From contig QGUR01000112.1 of NCBI GenBank assembly GCA_003242205.1, positions 1-12,777 on the forward strand: a stretch of 12,777 bases of DNA, given 5' to 3'. This document shows positions 4,999-12,288 of this stretch, piece after piece. Each line of letters opens with the position of its first letter. The stretch's first letter is position 1. The notes under the pieces are model-generated. The model did no database searches. It worked only from the letters and a program-made list of their open reading frames with translations, and was not told the origin of the DNA. Made by a program: the position numbers and the translations under genes. The DNA is from Chloroflexota bacterium. GTDB taxonomy: Bacteria > Chloroflexota > Anaerolineae > Aggregatilineales > Phototrophicaceae.

Positions 4999-7395
4999 AT
5001 GGAGAATTATCCACAATTAGTCCCGCTTATCATCCTGATACCGGCTCTCGGCGCGATCATCAACATGCTCGTGGGCGCACGGTTGACGGAACGCTGGTCG
5101 TCGCTGATCGCCACGACAGCATCGGCCCTGTCATTCGTGATCGCCATCCTGCTCTACAGCTACCTCCACGCGTCGGGGTATCAGGCTGCCATCGTGAATC
5201 CGCCGGTGCTCCAGGACTGGATACTGATCGAGTCGCTGAACATCAATATCCCCTGGCAGTTGCGGGTGGACACGCTGAGCGTCACGATGATGCTGGTCAT
5301 CACGGGCGTTGGGACGCTGATCCACATTTATTCCGCCGGTTACATGCACGGCGACCCGCGCTTTTCGCGTTTCTTTGTTTACCTCAATCTGTTTCTCGCC
5401 TTCATGCTCATTCTGGTGGCGGGCAACAACTTCCTGGTGTTGTTCGTCGGCTGGGAAGGCGTGGGTTTGTGTTCATGGTTCCTCATCGGCTTCTGGTTCG
5501 ATAAGTCTCGTGGCATTGGCTGGAAGAACGCGAACGCTGCCCGCAAGGCCATGATCGCCAATCGTGTCGGCGATTTCGGCATGCTGATCGGCATCTTCCT
5601 GACCTTCTGGACGTTCAGCACGCTCGATTTCTATCGCCCCGGCGAAATTGCCAATCCCCATGCGGGTGAGCACGGCGCAGCGGTCGAACATGTCGAAGCA
5701 GCCACTGTCGAGGGCGAAACTGCCGGTGAACATGGCGATGAACACGGCGACGAACACGCGGCTGGCCCCGTCTATACCGACAATGAGCATATCCCGACGG
5801 AACAGCTTGGCGTCTTTGGTCAGGCAGAGCGTATGCTGGCGCTGCCCGAAGGCGATCCCGGACGTACTGTCGCTCTCGGCCCCTTCCGCGCGGATATCGT
5901 CGCGGTTCTTGGCCTGATTACGTTCTTTTTCCTGATCGGCGTCACGGGTAAATCGGCCCAGATCCCGCTGTTCGTCTGGTTGCCGGACGCGATGGCCGGC
6001 CCGACACCTGCCAGCGCCCTGATTCACGCTGCGACAATGGTCACTGCCGGCGTCTATTTGATGGTACGCAGCAACGTTTTCTATGCTGCGGCCGACCTGA
6101 CATCGCTGCTGGTGACGATCATCGGCGTGGCGACGGCGCTGGTCGCCGGGTTTGTCGCGCTCGGCCAGTGGGACATCAAGCGCGTGCTCGCCTACAGCAC
6201 GGTCAGCCAGCTTGGCTTCATGGTCGCGGCGGTGGGCATTGGCGCATATGGCGCGGCGATGTTCCACCTCGTCACCCATGCTTTCTTCAAGGCGCTGTTG
6301 TTCCTCGGCAGCGGCTCGGTCATTCACGGCGTCGAGCACGGGCATCATGAAACGCATCACGCGGCGCATGGGGACGGGCACGCCGGGGAGGCGGATGAAT
6401 TCGACCCGCAGGACATGCGGAATATGGGCGGTCTGGCCAGTCGTATGCCGGTGACCTATATCACCTATCTCATCGGCACACTGGCGCTGGCGGGCATCTG
6501 GCCGTTTGCCGGCTTCTGGTCGAAGGATGAAATCCTCGGCGACTCGTGGGTTGCCGGGCTGGTTAACAACGAGCTTGGCGGCTTCATCGCGCTGGCGGGC
6601 CTGCTGCTGGCTGCGGCTTTCACCGCCTTTTACATGTGGCGTCAGGTCGAGCTGGTGTTCCACGGTCGCCCGCGCACGGAAGCGGCGGCGCATGCCCCGG
6701 AAAGCTCGCTTAGCATGTTGATCCCGCTGATCGTGCTGGCCGTTTTCAGCGTCATCGGTGGTTTCATCAACCTTCCGGGTAACGCGGCCATTCCCACGCT
6801 CGGTCTGGACGCAGTGCTAGGCGTGCACCAGTTCGGTTCATTCCTCGAACACAGCGTTGTCAATATTCACGCGGCGGACCTGCAACCGCTGATCGCAATC
6901 GTGGCGCTTGGCCTTGCCATTGGCGCTATCCTGATGGCGCGCAGCATCTACGGCCTGAATCGCGGCGTGACCGCCGACCGCCGCGATGTGTTGGAAGCCA
7001 ATGCGTCCTTTAGCCGGATGTGGCGGCTGGCGAACGCGCGGCTGTACTGGGATGAAACCTATCGTCGCCTGTTCGAGCAGCCGTTCAACCGCACTTCCCA
7101 ATTTCTGGCGGATACGCTCGACTGGGCATTCTGGCACGACTACGTCCACGACACGATCATCGCCAAAGGCTTCCGGGCGATTGGCACGCTGCTCAGCCAG
7201 CCCGTGGATCTCGGCCTGATCGACGGTGTGGTCAACGGCATTGGCCGGCTCATGCGCTGGGCCAGCGGCGGTCTGCGGGAGATTCAGACCGGCTACGTGC
7301 GTACCTATGCGGTCTCGGTGCTGCTGGGTGTCGTCGTGGTTCTGATTATCCTGCTGCTGCCGTATATCCAGCGCGCGCTGGCGAGTGGGAACTGA
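4999..7395 (+). CDS. nuoL: NADH-quinone oxidoreductase subunit L (NuoL), with His-rich loop insertions
   Basis: NuoL is the distal antiporter-like proton-pumping subunit, with the long lateral helix near its C-terminus. Key residues are present: Glu153 in TM5 (FVGWEGVGLCSW), Lys318 in the broken TM7 (GKSAQIPLFVWLPDAMAGPT), His343 (LIHAATMVTAG), Lys394, Lys431 (THAFFKALLF) and Lys509 in TM12 (FWSKDEIL). At 798 residues it is much longer than E. coli NuoL (613). Part of the excess is an insertion at residues about 215-290 between TM6 and TM7, rich in Glu, Gly and His (repeated E-H-G). Another part is residues 443-470, with eight His in 19 positions, after TM11. The family topology puts the first loop in the periplasm and the second in the cytoplasm. 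The start at 4999 is supported by AAGAGG 7 nt upstream and by the conserved hydrophobic N-terminus. The C-terminal part (about 670-798) includes the amphipathic lateral-helix region and a last TM (771-790). Confidence 0.96.
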   Translation: MENYPQLVPLIILIPALGAIINMLVGARLTERWSSLIATTASALSFVIAILLYSYLHASGYQAAIVNPPVLQDWILIESLNINIPWQLRVDTLSVTMMLVITGVGTLIHIYSAGYMHGDPRFSRFFVYLNLFLAFMLILVAGNNFLVLFVGWEGVGLCSWFLIGFWFDKSRGIGWKNANAARKAMIANRVGDFGMLIGIFLTFWTFSTLDFYRPGEIANPHAGEHGAAVEHVEAATVEGETAGEHGDEHGDEHAAGPVYTDNEHIPTEQLGVFGQAERMLALPEGDPGRTVALGPFRADIVAVLGLITFFFLIGVTGKSAQIPLFVWLPDAMAGPTPASALIHAATMVTAGVYLMVRSNVFYAAADLTSLLVTIIGVATALVAGFVALGQWDIKRVLAYSTVSQLGFMVAAVGIGAYGAAMFHLVTHAFFKALLFLGSGSVIHGVEHGHHETHHAAHGDGHAGEADEFDPQDMRNMGGLASRMPVTYITYLIGTLALAGIWPFAGFWSKDEILGDSWVAGLVNNELGGFIALAGLLLAAAFTAFYMWRQVELVFHGRPRTEAAAHAPESSLSMLIPLIVLAVFSVIGGFINLPGNAAIPTLGLDAVLGVHQFGSFLEHSVVNIHAADLQPLIAIVALGLAIGAILMARSIYGLNRGVTADRRDVLEANASFSRMWRLANARLYWDETYRRLFEQPFNRTSQFLADTLDWAFWHDYVHDTIIAKGFRAIGTLLSQPVDLGLIDGVVNGIGRLMRWASGGLREIQTGYVRTYAVSVLLGVVVVLIILLLPYIQRALASGN

Positions 7396-7403
7396 TAGCG
7401 ACT

Positions 7404-7445
7404 ATTGGGGAGCGCGGGGATCGTTGAACGAGCACCCGCGCCAAT
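7404..7445. other. Stable inverted repeat in the nuoL-nuoM gap
   Basis: A perfect 7-bp GC stem, GCGCGGG (7412-7418) / CCCGCGC (7435-7441), is extended by ATTG (7404-7407) / CAAT (7442-7445) across a 4-nt bulge. The loop itself contains TCGTTgAACGA. It begins 9 nt after the nuoL stop. The downstream run is AAACTGTTTTAG, where the four Ts lie about 6 nt past the stem, so weak termination is conceivable but not convincing. Confidence 0.55.
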
Positions 7446-7462
7446 GAAACTGTTTTAGAGAT

Positions 7463-7486
7463 GTAGGGCAGGGCGAAAATCCCTAC
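7463..7486. other. Short hairpin in the nuoM leader
   Basis: GTAGGG (7463-7468) and CCCTAC (7481-7486) form a perfect 6-bp stem around a 12-nt purine-rich loop. It ends 10 nt before the nuoM ribosome site GAGGAG (7497-7502). It is a second hairpin in the same 115-nt gap. Its position would allow it to affect ribosome access to nuoM; this is inference, and a 6-bp stem can arise by chance. Confidence 0.4.
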
Positions 7487-7510
7487 GGAAAACGCCGAGG
7501 AGATTACTGA

Positions 7511-9079
7511 ATGGAAGCAACCGGTCTTTCGCTCGTCACGGTAGTTCTCTTTCTACCGCTGATCGGGTTTGCCATCATGCTGTTCATGAATGAAAGAACC
7601 CAGGCGGGCGCCATTCGATGGACCGCGCTTGGGTTCAGCGTCCTCACCTTCCTGCTGTCGTTGGGGCTGTGGGCGCTCTATAACCCTGATGATCCTGGCC
7701 TGCAACTGGTCCAGCGCATCAACTGGCTGCCCGATTACGGTATTAGCTATTACGTCGGCGTCGATGGTCTCAGCCTGTTGCTCGTCATCCTGACGACCTT
7801 CATCATGCCGGTGGCCATTCTGGCGTCGTTCCGCAGCCATATCTTCGAGGAGCGTGGCCGCGAGAAGCTGTACTACCTGTTTATGATGCTGCTCGAATGG
7901 GCCATGATCGGCGTTTTCGTCGTTCAGGACCTGGTGATTTTCTACGTTTTCTGGGAAGTCACGCTGGTGCCGATGTACTTCCTGATCGGCATCTGGGGTG
8001 CGGAGCAGCGCATTTACGCGGCGGTCAAGTTCTTCCTCTATACGATGGCCGGTTCGATCCTGATGCTGCTGGCGATCCTGTACGTCGGCATTAATGCCGG
8101 GACGTTCGCGCTGCCGGAGATCATCGCCGCGATTCAGACCGGTGCGCTCAGCTTCCCCTTCGACGGCCTGTTCAGCACGCAGGGGCTGCTCTTCCTCGGC
8201 TTCCTGATCGCCTTCGCCATTAAAGTGCCGATCTGGCCGCTGCATAGCTGGCTGCCCGACGCGCACGTGCAGGCTCCAACGGCAGGCTCCATTATTCTGG
8301 CGGGCGTGCTGCTGAAGATGGGGACCTATGGCATCGTGCGGTTCTGCCTGCCGCTGTTCCCTGAGGCCAGCGTTGCCTGGGCTCCGACGATTGCCACGCT
8401 GGGCGTCATCGGCATTATTTACGGCGCGTGGGTCAGCTACGCACAGCGCGACATGAAGAAGCTGGTCGCTTACTCCTCGGTGAGCCACCTCGGGTTTGTC
8501 GTCGTCGGCATCTTCGCCCTGAACGCGGCGGGTATCGAGGGCGGCATCCTGCAGATGGTCAACCACGGCGTCAGCACCGGCGGCCTGTTCCTCATCGTCG
8601 GCATGTTGTATGAGCGCCGCCACACCAAGGCGATGGAAGCCTTCGGCGGTGTCTGGAAAGCGCTGCCGCTGTTTGGCGCAGTCAGTCTGGTCATCGTGCT
8701 GAGCAGCATGGGTCTGCCCGGCCTGAACAGCTTTGTGGGCGAGTTCACCATTCTGATGGGAACGCTCGGCAGCAACATCCTCGGCTTCGTTTTCGCGCTG
8801 TTCGCAACGCTGGGCGTGATTCTGGCAGCCGTTTACATGTTGTACTTCTACCAGAAGGTCTACATGGGCGAGCTGGATAAGGAAGAGATCCGCAATCTGG
8901 AACCGCTGCACTGGTCCGAAAAGGCCGCGCTGGTTCCGGTGCTCATCGCCATTTTCCTGATCGGCCTGCAACCCGCGCCCTTCTTCCGCTCGATGGACGC
9001 CAGCGTCGACGCGTTGGTGCGCCATGTTGACGAGTCGGTGCCAGAGGTTGTGGTCGGTAACCTTCAGATGCCAGAATAG
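7511..9079 (+). CDS. nuoM: NADH-quinone oxidoreductase subunit M (NuoM)
   Basis: NuoM is the middle antiporter-like proton-pumping subunit of the membrane arm, with 14 expected helices. The essential residues are visible: Glu149 in TM5 (YVFWEVTLVPMYFLIGIWG), Lys238 in the broken TM7 (FAIKVPIWPLHSWLPDAH), Lys269 (GVLLKMGTYGIVRF), and Glu411 in TM12 (LNSFVGEFTIL). The TM12 residue is Glu rather than Lys, which distinguishes NuoM from NuoL and NuoN. The length of 522 is close to E. coli (509), so unlike NuoH, NuoJ and NuoL it carries no large insertion. The ATG at 7511 has a strong GAGGAG site with 8 nt spacing. The gene follows nuoL after 115 nt and precedes nuoN by 12 nt. Assignment to NuoM is firm from both sequence and order. 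Confidence 0.97.
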   Translation: MEATGLSLVTVVLFLPLIGFAIMLFMNERTQAGAIRWTALGFSVLTFLLSLGLWALYNPDDPGLQLVQRINWLPDYGISYYVGVDGLSLLLVILTTFIMPVAILASFRSHIFEERGREKLYYLFMMLLEWAMIGVFVVQDLVIFYVFWEVTLVPMYFLIGIWGAEQRIYAAVKFFLYTMAGSILMLLAILYVGINAGTFALPEIIAAIQTGALSFPFDGLFSTQGLLFLGFLIAFAIKVPIWPLHSWLPDAHVQAPTAGSIILAGVLLKMGTYGIVRFCLPLFPEASVAWAPTIATLGVIGIIYGAWVSYAQRDMKKLVAYSSVSHLGFVVVGIFALNAAGIEGGILQMVNHGVSTGGLFLIVGMLYERRHTKAMEAFGGVWKALPLFGAVSLVIVLSSMGLPGLNSFVGEFTILMGTLGSNILGFVFALFATLGVILAAVYMLYFYQKVYMGELDKEEIRNLEPLHWSEKAALVPVLIAIFLIGLQPAPFFRSMDASVDALVRHVDESVPEVVVGNLQMPE

Positions 9080-9091
9080 GACAGAGGGCTG

Positions 9092-10603
9092 ATGCAACTT
9101 CCTAGCCTAAGTGAACTGAATCTGGGGCTGACGGTCCCGGCGCTCAGTCTGGCGCTTTGGGCCTGCATTCTGCTGGTTATCGACCTGTTCATCCCCAGAG
9201 ATCGCAAGTCGGTCACTGCGTGGCTGGCGGCAGGCGGTGTTGTCTTCGCCTTCATCGCCAATCTGCTGGTCTATCGCGATCCGGGCGTCGCGTTCATGGG
9301 GTTGTTTGTCGCCGACGAGTTCGCCGGGTTCCTGAACATCGTCGTGCTGCTGACCGCCTTCATCGCCATCCTCATGAGCGTCGATTACCTCAAGCGCACG
9401 GGCATCGAGCGCGGCGAGTATTACGTGCTGCTGCTCATGACGACCAGCGGCATCATGTTCATGAACAGCGCCAACGATCTGGCGGTCGTTTTCATCGCGC
9501 TGGAATTGCTGAGCATTCCGCTGTACGTGCTGGCGGCCTTCCGCGCGCCGGAGGAGCGTTCTGAAGAAGCGGGGTTGAAGTACTTCATTCTGGGCGCTTT
9601 CGCTTCGGCATTCTTCGTCTTTGGCGCGGCGCTGATCTACGGCGCGACCGGCTCTTCCAGCCTGCCGGTGATCGTCGATGCTGTCGGGCGCGCGCTGGCG
9701 GGTGAAGGTTCTTCGCTGCTGTTGCTCCTGATGGGTTCTGGCCTGATCCTTGCCGGCCTAGGCTTTAAGGTTGCCGTAGTGCCGTTCCACATGTGGACGC
9801 CGGATGTCTACGAAGGCGCGCCGACGCCGGTCACGGCGTTTATGAGCGTGGGCGCGAAAGTCGGCGGCTTCGCCGCGCTGCTGCGAATTTTGCTGGTGGC
9901 GCTGCCGGCGCTGACCGTGGCCGAGGGTGACGCCGTCGCCGGCTGGCAGACGGCGACCTGGGTTGTCGCGGCGCTGACGCTGATCCTCGGCAACATCGTG
10001 GCGATTTCGCAGACCAACATCAAGCGCCTGCTGGCCTACTCGTCAATCGCGCATGCCGGTTATGTGCTGATGGCGGTTGCCGCAGCCGGAACGCCGGGCG
10101 TCAGCGATCAGGCGACGCGCGCGGCGCTCATCTATCTGATGGCCTATATGTTCACCAATCTGGGCGCGTTCGCGGTTGCCATGGCGATTGAAAAGGACGA
10201 TGGCAGTGGAACCAGCCTCGACGACTTCAAGGGGTTGGGGCGCAGTCGCCCGCTGCTGGCGGCGATCATGGCCGTCTTCATGCTCAGCCTGACCGGTATT
10301 CCGCTGACAGCGGGTTTTGTCGGCAAATGGGTGGTTTTCCAGGCGACGATTGAAGCCGGGCTTTACACGCTGGCCGTGATCGGCGTCCTGACGAGTGTGA
10401 TCAGCGCGTTCTACTATGTGCGCGTGATCGTCAACATGTTCCTTGAGGACGGCGAGGGCGATCCGGCAGCGGCGGCGACGCCTTACGTGCAGTGGGCCAT
10501 TTACCTCACCTTTGCCGGCACGCTGGTGCTCGGCATCATCCCTTCGCTGGTGACCAATCTCAGCGGGCCGGTCGCGCTGGCCGTGGCTTCGCTGGTCCCC
10601 TGA
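9092..10603 (+). CDS. nuoN: NADH-quinone oxidoreductase subunit N (NuoN)
   Basis: NuoN is the antiporter-like proton-pumping subunit closest to NuoK and the quinone site, and the usual last gene of the operon. Key residues are present: Glu138 in TM5 (FIALELLSIPLYVLAAFR), Lys226 in the broken TM7 (LGFKVAVVPFHMWTPDVYEG), Lys256 (SVGAKVGGFAALLR), Lys311, and Lys412 in TM12 (TAGFVGKWVVF). The length of 503 is normal (E. coli 485). The ATG at 9092 lies 12 nt after the nuoM stop. The nearest ribosome site, GAGGG (9084-9088), is only 3 nt from the ATG; AGGA overlapping the nuoM stop (9078-9081) has better spacing. Translational coupling to nuoM is likely. The stop is followed by a strong terminator, so the operon ends here. 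Confidence 0.97.
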   Translation: MQLPSLSELNLGLTVPALSLALWACILLVIDLFIPRDRKSVTAWLAAGGVVFAFIANLLVYRDPGVAFMGLFVADEFAGFLNIVVLLTAFIAILMSVDYLKRTGIERGEYYVLLLMTTSGIMFMNSANDLAVVFIALELLSIPLYVLAAFRAPEERSEEAGLKYFILGAFASAFFVFGAALIYGATGSSSLPVIVDAVGRALAGEGSSLLLLLMGSGLILAGLGFKVAVVPFHMWTPDVYEGAPTPVTAFMSVGAKVGGFAALLRILLVALPALTVAEGDAVAGWQTATWVVAALTLILGNIVAISQTNIKRLLAYSSIAHAGYVLMAVAAAGTPGVSDQATRAALIYLMAYMFTNLGAFAVAMAIEKDDGSGTSLDDFKGLGRSRPLLAAIMAVFMLSLTGIPLTAGFVGKWVVFQATIEAGLYTLAVIGVLTSVISAFYYVRVIVNMFLEDGEGDPAAAATPYVQWAIYLTFAGTLVLGIIPSLVTNLSGPVALAVASLVP

Positions 10604-10623
10604 CCACATCGGTGCATGACCCG

Positions 10624-10658
10624 GGGGCGGGCCGGCTGCGGCTCGCCCCTTTTTGTTT
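10624..10658 (+). terminator. Intrinsic terminator of the nuo operon
   Basis: GGGGCGGGCC (10624-10633) pairs with GGCTCGCCCC (10640-10649) as a 10-bp stem with one G-U pair and a 6-nt loop. It is followed at once by TTTTT, then GTTT (10650-10658). It starts 20 nt after the nuoN stop. The T-tract is only on the + strand side, so it is a one-way terminator for nuo and not for the convergent gene. Confidence 0.9.
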
Positions 10659-10676
10659 CCCACGCTTCGGGACGGG

Positions 10677-11111
10677 TTAACCCTCGACCATGTTCCTGAA
10701 CAGCCGCCTGTGCTCGGAGCGAATGCAGAGGTTGGTGGCGATGTTCAGCCCTGCGTCCAGCGCTTTCCTCACGGCTTCGTCATCGTGGACGTTTTCCTGT
10801 CCCCATACGGTTTTCGCGCCCACGGCGATGGCCTCGTCAACGATGCCCGCCAGATACATCGGTTTGCGAAAGACATCCACGATGTCGATAGGCTCCGGCA
10901 CATCGGCAAGCGACGGATAGGTTCGCTCGCCGTCAATCTCCTCAATGGTCGGATTGACCGGATAAACCGTATAGCCAACCTGCGCCAGATACTTCCCGAC
11001 TTCATAGCTGGCGTACATCGGGTCGTCGGACATGCCAACCACCGCGATCACGGTCGAGTTCACCAGAACATCGCGCCGCGCCTGCTCGTCCAGATTCAGG
11101 TTTTGTCCCAC
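10677..11111 (-). CDS. CoA-binding domain protein (YccU-like, Rossmann fold)
   Basis: This is a 144-residue single-domain cytosolic protein of the small CoA-binding family (YccU-like, related to the N-terminal domain of succinyl-CoA synthetase alpha). Visible signatures are the nucleotide-binding segment VIAVVGMSDDPMYASYEVGK (21-40), YPVNP (50-54), the strand IDIVDVFRKP (75-84), WGQENVHDDEA (103-113) and the C-terminal CIRSEHRRL (129-137). All are in the usual order, and the length is typical. The physiological role of this family is not well defined; proposed roles involve CoA or acyl-CoA binding, so no reaction is assigned. The start is GTG at 11111, with AAAGG 10 nt upstream. The stop lies inside a perfect palindrome GGGTTAACCC (10674-10683). 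It is convergent with nuoN, is not part of the nuo operon, and is divergent from the transporter gene. Confidence 0.9.
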   Translation of the reverse strand: MGQNLNLDEQARRDVLVNSTVIAVVGMSDDPMYASYEVGKYLAQVGYTVYPVNPTIEEIDGERTYPSLADVPEPIDIVDVFRKPMYLAGIVDEAIAVGAKTVWGQENVHDDEAVRKALDAGLNIATNLCIRSEHRRLFRNMVEG

Positions 11112-11156
11112 GATTGGCCGGCCTTTCTCATCTGATCTGTAACGGTGTCTGCAAGA

Positions 11157-11162
11157 ATTCTA
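11157..11162 (-). promoter_or_regulatory. Possible -10 box for the CoA-binding gene
   Basis: Read on the minus strand this is TAGAAT (5 of 6 to TATAAT), about 45 nt upstream of the GTG start. No convincing -35 box is seen at 16-18 nt upstream. The call is weak. Confidence 0.25.
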
Positions 11163-11236
11163 TCCCGGAAGCGACTTCAGGCCCAGACCAGTCCACGCCT
11201 TGCTTTGGTGTCTGGTGTGGCCTGTATGCCTTGGTC

Positions 11237-11242
11237 TACAAT
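11237..11242 (+). promoter_or_regulatory. Possible -10 box for the EamA transporter gene
   Basis: TACAAT (5 of 6 to TATAAT) lies 43 nt upstream of the TTG start. There is no clear TTGACA-like -35 at the right distance. The box sits between the arms of a perfect 7-bp inverted repeat, GGTGTGG (11214-11220) / CCACACC (11266-11272). The left arm overlaps the expected -35 position, and the right arm abuts the ribosome site. Confidence 0.35.
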
Positions 11243-11285
11243 CAACCTGCATATCAACCATCACACCACACCGGGGAACGTGTAA

Positions 11286-12224
11286 TTGGCGATCATTCAA
11301 ACTCTCTGGCGCAGCGGCGTCGGTTATATTTTGCTGTCGGTTCTCGGCTATTCCCTGTTTCCGGTTTTCGTGCGCGGCCTTGGCGAATCCGGCATGCCAT
11401 CGCTCGACATTGCTGCGTGGCGCTTCGTCATCTCAGTGCCGATGCTGTGGGCAATTGTGTTTTTGCGCCGTTTTTCTGCCAGCGCCGGTGGCCAGATGCC
11501 GCGTCTCGGTCTGGTGCTGACGGGGGTGTTTATGTGCGGCGCGGCGGTCGCCGGAATCATCGGCATTCAATTGATCCCCGCCGCCGTCTACGTGCTGCTG
11601 TTCTATAGCTATCCATCCATGGTTGCCCTGATTTCGGTGCTGCGCGGCGAACGGCTCGAACGCAACGCCTGGCTGGCGCTGGTTCTGACTCTGATCGGCA
11701 TTGCCCTGACCATGCCCGATCTGAGCGCCGGATTTGGGGACAACGCCAACATGCAGGGCGTGTTGATGGCGTTGTTGAACGCCATTGCGGTCGCCATTTA
11801 CTATGTGCTCAACAGCAGGTTATTGCGGGACGTTCGAGACACGCCGCGCGCGACCGCCTACAGCATGACCGGCGCAGCGCTGCCGCTGTATGTCTGGGCC
11901 ATCGCTAATGGGCTGAACCTGCCGCGTAGCGGCGAAGAATGGCTGCTCCTGCTCGGCTTCACGGCTTTCAGCACCGTCATACCGATCATCGCCCTCAACG
12001 CCGGAATCCAGCGCCTGGGCGCGCCTAAGGCGGCTCTGTTCAGCACGCTGGAACCGGTACTGACGCTGGTCTGGTCGGTGCTGCTGCTGGGCGATATCGT
12101 GCTGCCGGTACAGTTGCTCGGCGGCGCGCTGATTCTGGCCAGTCTCGTGCTGTTGCAGGCGCGGCAGCTTCGCCCCTCCGGCGTCAGCGCGCGGCGAACC
12201 GAAGAGGCGCTGCCAGCCCCCTAA
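11286..12224 (+). CDS. EamA/DMT-family transporter (drug/metabolite transporter superfamily)
   Basis: This is a 312-residue inner-membrane protein with ten predicted helices in two homologous EamA halves (about residues 13-142 and 157-292). The repeat-ending pattern appears twice: YSYPSMVALISVLRGERL (108-125) and FSTLEPVLTLVWSVLLLGD (252-270). The pattern is aromatic or small residues, then P, then a helix ending in a charged GE or GD. Length and topology are typical. EamA proteins export or exchange small metabolites such as amino acids or purines; the substrate cannot be told from sequence. The start is taken as TTG at 11286 because a stop codon (TAA, 11283-11285) lies directly in front in the same frame, a good GGGGAA site (11273-11278) is 7 nt upstream, and the next plausible start would remove part of TM1. 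Its own promoter is likely, since the gene upstream is divergent. Confidence 0.92.
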   Translation: MAIIQTLWRSGVGYILLSVLGYSLFPVFVRGLGESGMPSLDIAAWRFVISVPMLWAIVFLRRFSASAGGQMPRLGLVLTGVFMCGAAVAGIIGIQLIPAAVYVLLFYSYPSMVALISVLRGERLERNAWLALVLTLIGIALTMPDLSAGFGDNANMQGVLMALLNAIAVAIYYVLNSRLLRDVRDTPRATAYSMTGAALPLYVWAIANGLNLPRSGEEWLLLLGFTAFSTVIPIIALNAGIQRLGAPKAALFSTLEPVLTLVWSVLLLGDIVLPVQLLGGALILASLVLLQARQLRPSGVSARRTEEALPAP

Positions 12225-12248
12225 ATCCTGAGGGGGACGCCGGTTTTT
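12217..12248 (+). terminator. Candidate terminator after the EamA gene
   Basis: CCCCCT (12217-12222) / AGGGGG (12231-12236) forms a perfect 6-bp stem that overlaps the stop codon. Eight bases on from it is TTTTT (12244-12248). A longer-range perfect 8-bp pair, CCGGCGTC (12178-12185) / GACGCCGG (12236-12243), ends directly at the T-tract and could enclose the first stem. Either form is plausible, but the loop of the second is about 50 nt. Confidence 0.45.
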
Positions 12249-12257
12249 GCCCGACGC

Positions 12258-12263
12258 TATAAT
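12258..12263 (+). promoter_or_regulatory. Candidate -10 box for the last gene
   Basis: This is a perfect TATAAT, 25 nt upstream of the GTG start at 12289. The expected -35 region (about 12234-12240) is GGGACGC, which keeps only the GAC core. Its position 10 nt after the EamA T-tract fits a new transcription unit. Confidence 0.5.
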
Positions 12264-12288
12264 AGACCTGAGCGAAAGGTGAAGCGTT

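Noticed and set aside
4941..5504. Plus-strand frame of 187 codons starting in the nuoK-nuoL gap
   Set aside because: It overlaps the first 500 nt of nuoL in another frame, and its translation is a Arg/His-rich shadow with no ribosome site. nuoL is certain.
5473..6693. Long minus-strand open frame (406 codons) opposite nuoL
   Set aside because: It is an antisense shadow of a conserved membrane gene, with the same biased composition and no recognisable motif.
7553..9097. Long minus-strand open frame (514 codons) opposite nuoM
   Set aside because: It is antisense to almost all of nuoM and its composition (His, Gln, Asp, Arg) is typical of such shadows. No sign of a real gene is seen.
10674..10683. 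GGGTTAACCC palindrome at the stop of the CoA-binding gene
   Set aside because: It is perfect but only 10 bp with no loop, and it cannot form a useful RNA hairpin. It is likely coincidental.
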